NCBI RefSeq assembly: GCF_964204645.1
Contig: NC_134025.1
Coordinates: 3,167,001-3,231,000 of the forward strand
DNA length: 64,000 bases
Source of the DNA: Tubulanus polymorphus
Taxonomy: Eukaryota; Nemertea; Palaeonemertea; Tubulaniformes; Tubulanidae
Direction of reading: 5' to 3'
In this document: piece after piece, positions 61,385 to 64,000 of the stretch
Numbering within the stretch: position 1 is the first letter of the stretch
How the letters are laid out: every line of letters starts with the position of its first letter
The notes under the pieces: model-generated
Database searches by the model: none
Seen by the model: only the letters and a program-made list of their open reading frames with translations
What the model was told of the DNA's origin: nothing
Made by a program: the position numbers and the translations under genes

Positions 61385-64000
61385 ATGGCCCAAAATGTTA
61401 CAGCGATGGAAACGAGTGACTCCAGAAAAAGGCCCCTGGATGGTGAAATAGACTCCGGAGTCACTAAAAGATCCAACCCAGGGGGAGGTAAGAATATATT
61501 TGAATTATCTGTGATTTTTCATTTTAAACGCTATGCAGATTGATATGTCCAGACTTTCACTCAGACTCATGCAGTGCCAGCCAGCCAGCCAGGTTAACAA
61601 CCGGTCAGCCACACCTTCACCTTTGACTGGTTGTTATTATGTTACGTCTGGCTCCACACGATAATGATTTGATCCGACCTAACTAATTTCTTGCAATTTT
61701 AATGAATTAATGATAATTGTGCATGTAAGTGCAAATCCAAATGCCAACTCTAATAACTGACTGCTATCTATGCTGCTATTGTGGGTCAGAAAGCAAAACG
61801 GCTGTCAAACCAGGCAGTCAGTACTGTACTGACTGACAGTAGATTGTTATAATGTTTTATGTGTTGCAAAAGATTTACTACTGGTAATAATTGGTCTGGT
61901 TAGTTTAGCTTTAATAATCCGATCTAGGCTTGTGGTTTGAGAGATGTAAACGTAAAACCACAGAGTGAGAGTGGTTTACCTACGCAGTTAACCATGCCTG
62001 GATTGCAGGTTGCAACGCTTACCACATGGGATGGCCTTCTTTCGATCCGGGGCATTGGGAGGATGTCTGAATAATGGCCCATCTTACTGGTTAACCTTGG
62101 GATTAATGGTTTTAGATGCTAGGACTTCAGGTCTTCATGTCTATTGCACCGATATTCACAAATTATTTCTTTCATTTCAGAAATGGCAGATAGTAAGTAT
62201 ACAAAATCCGGTAATCAGAAATCCTCGGTACTCATAGATGTAAATATTGTGGTACAAATCATGGTACCTAAGTCGATATAATTATTTTCAGGTGATCATG
62301 TACATTTCAAAATCCTTATTCCAAGTATTGCTGCCGGAGCCATTATTGGCAAGGGAGGTGAAACTATTGCGCATAAACAAAAGGATACAGGGGCCCGGAT
62401 AAAGATGTCGAAAGCAAATGATTTTTATCCCGGTATGTTGAGAAATTATATACACAATAGATAATGTCTCTTCAAGTAATGCCTTAGCTCAGTTTGTACT
62501 GTATCAAAGGATTGCCAACATACATGGAAATATATATGTTTAATCTTCAGAAAATGAATTACTTTTCTCTTCATTCAACTTGAGTAAAAGGCTTTTTGGC
62601 AATCCTTCAATACTGTGTAATATGGATTAAATGCCAATTTTTTAGTTGAGCTACCCATCTATGCTGATCATTTCAAGACTTATCAAAAATGCATTACCAA
62701 AACTTATTTGAGCTAGGGCGCCTGATGTCCGTTCAAGCAAGTCGAAAGACACCCTTTACCTCAGTAGCAATGCCTGTTCTAAATGTATATTTGCGTCAAT
62801 GCAGGAACGTCGGAACGTATTTGCCTCATCACTGGAACTGTTGAAGCCATCACAGTCATGCACAATTTCATCACTGAGAAGATATTAGAAAAACCGGATC
62901 CTAATCCAAAACCAGCTGAAGGAGAGGTCAAGGTAAACTTGGAAAGACACAAACAGGTGAATATCGACGAGATTGGCATGCATTGTTTCAACTTCTAGAA
63001 TTCACTCTCAAACAATCATCGTTCCTTTAATTCACCAATGAAAACTGCATCCCATCAGAAATTTATGTGTTTGTGTCATTTGCAAGTGGTCAGAGAAATG
63101 TTAATACAATCGTGTTCGGGTTTTAATGAATTATCTTAAATGTTTCGATGGTATTAATGTGAAAGAGTTAAGAATAAATATATGGTATATGGTATGAATG
63201 AATGCATAAAAATTCTACACTCACGAAGAAAATAAGAGTCTGAAAATGTTTTCATTATTAACTAAAGGAAACCTTTTTGGACGTTTTCTTTAAGAGTGTG
63301 GGATTTCATTACAACATGGACAGAGTGTTTCGTCGATGGTTATGATTGATCTCATTTCATTTGTTTTTGGTTTCCACATCATTTAGAGAATGAATGTGTC
63401 TCATGTGTTTGATGGTGGTTATGTGTGTCTTGTATGTGTGATACATTACACCATTTCATCTTCCTGATGCCGTCCTCTATCCAACATTTGATTGGAGATA
63501 AACTAAGCAGGAAGGTTGTTTTAATGTTGACAGGTGTTTGAATATCATAGTGACTAATTCCCTGGTACTGGTATATAAATACAGCTAGTAACTGTGTTAA
63601 TTTAACGGTTACATTTGAATTTTAAGTTAATGGAGTCGAATACTTGAAAATGAATTTTTAAATTATAAACAGTGATTCCGATGGATTCAAGATACAGGAT
63701 TTCATGTAAAACATTTTGGAAAATGTAGATCTTTGTCCTGGTTATCATTAAACCTCATCGATAAGTTTTAAGTATGGATAATAGCAAAAATAGGGCCTAT
63801 TAGAGGAGTTCACTTTTATGTGGAGAGTCAATCATTTAGAATATTGAAATTTTGAGACTGGGCAAATGGCATTCATTAAGGGGTAGTATTCACTGTTATA
63901 GAAGTTTTACAATATATTGCCATTGAATGCGTATTATAGTTTTTGTTTCCTGTTTACGTATATTTCGTAGGTGAAAATTCTAGTTCCAAACAGTACTGCT
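61385..64000 (+). CDS. NOVA: NOVA/pasilla-type KH-domain RNA-binding splicing regulator, 5' part
   Basis: Neuronal-type splicing factors that bind YCAY clusters. Exons: 61385-61487, 62181-62192 (12-nt microexon), 62292-62432, 62805-62956 and 63971 to beyond the window end. The start is followed by DSRKRPLDG and TKRSNPGG, matching the NOVA N-terminus (DSRKRPLE, TKRTN). KH1 runs from [20 protein letters not shown] through [18 protein letters not shown] and DFYPG, then [15 protein letters not shown]. The GKGG loop is intact. The last visible exon begins [10 protein letters not shown], the first strand of KH2. An in-frame upstream ATG at 61304 would add 27 residues; 61385 is preferred by similarity. 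The rest of KH2 and KH3 are beyond the window. Confidence 0.92.
62181..62192 (+). CDS. NOVA: NOVA 12-nt microexon
   Basis: AAATGGCAGATA between tttcatttcag and gtaagt. Inclusion inserts Glu-Met-Ala-Asp before KH1; skipping is also in frame. The upstream intron has several TCAT/TCAC motifs, the type that NOVA itself binds. Confidence 0.7.
62485..62735. mobile_element. Foldback element related to 32808-33245
   Basis: Starts gccttagctcagtttgtact. The right half, read on the minus strand, begins gcgccctagctcaaataagt and goes on ttttggtaatgcat, parallel to the tRNA-like end of the 32.8-kb element. Shares ggattgccaa...ttcaatac...atggattaaatgc. Confidence 0.6.

Overview
The window is animal nuclear DNA: AT-rich, with short spliced exons, GT-AG introns, AATAAA signals, microsatellites and many short inverted-repeat elements. 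The gene content fits a bilaterian invertebrate, most likely a marine lophotrochozoan; the sequence alone does not fix the species. Gene models were built by hand from splice signals and exon phase. Every multi-exon model listed as complete closes in frame, except the second GM2-activator copy, which carries a frameshift.

Layout. 1-1.7 kb (+): tandem GM2-activator-like (ML domain) genes, the first cut by the window edge and the second frameshifted. 2.1-3.1 kb (+): an intronless rhodopsin-type GPCR. 3.9-5.9 kb (+): transaldolase. 6.6-7.3 kb (-): SVIP. 8.0-10.4 kb (-): NTPCR, head to head with LRRC57 (+, 10.7-12.0 kb). 12.9-32.4 kb (-): a large SNAP-25/SNAP-23 t-SNARE gene. 37.4-46.7 kb (+): ZNF106, 21 coding exons. 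52.2-54.9 kb (+): a two-pore-domain K+ channel. 55.7-60.2 kb (-): a glutamate carboxypeptidase II-like M28 peptidase. 61.3 kb to the right end (+): the 5' half of a NOVA-type KH-domain splicing regulator.

The main discovery is in the SNAP gene. It has two coding first exons, two 49-nt mutually exclusive exons covering the zero-layer half of the first SNARE helix, and two coding last exons for the end of the second SNARE helix. All eight combinations stay in frame. Several alternative segments resemble vertebrate SNAP-25 on one side and SNAP-23 on the other, so one locus may do by splicing what vertebrates do with two genes. The carboxypeptidase gene independently carries a duplicated, phase-enforced mutually exclusive exon at the substrate-recognition loop.

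LRRC57, SNAP and ZNF106 keep the same order and relative orientation as LRRC57, SNAP23 and ZNF106 on human 15q15, which indicates ancient microsynteny. The intergenic and intronic space holds several foldback/MITE families, often as inverted pairs, and two unrelated 39-bp minisatellites.
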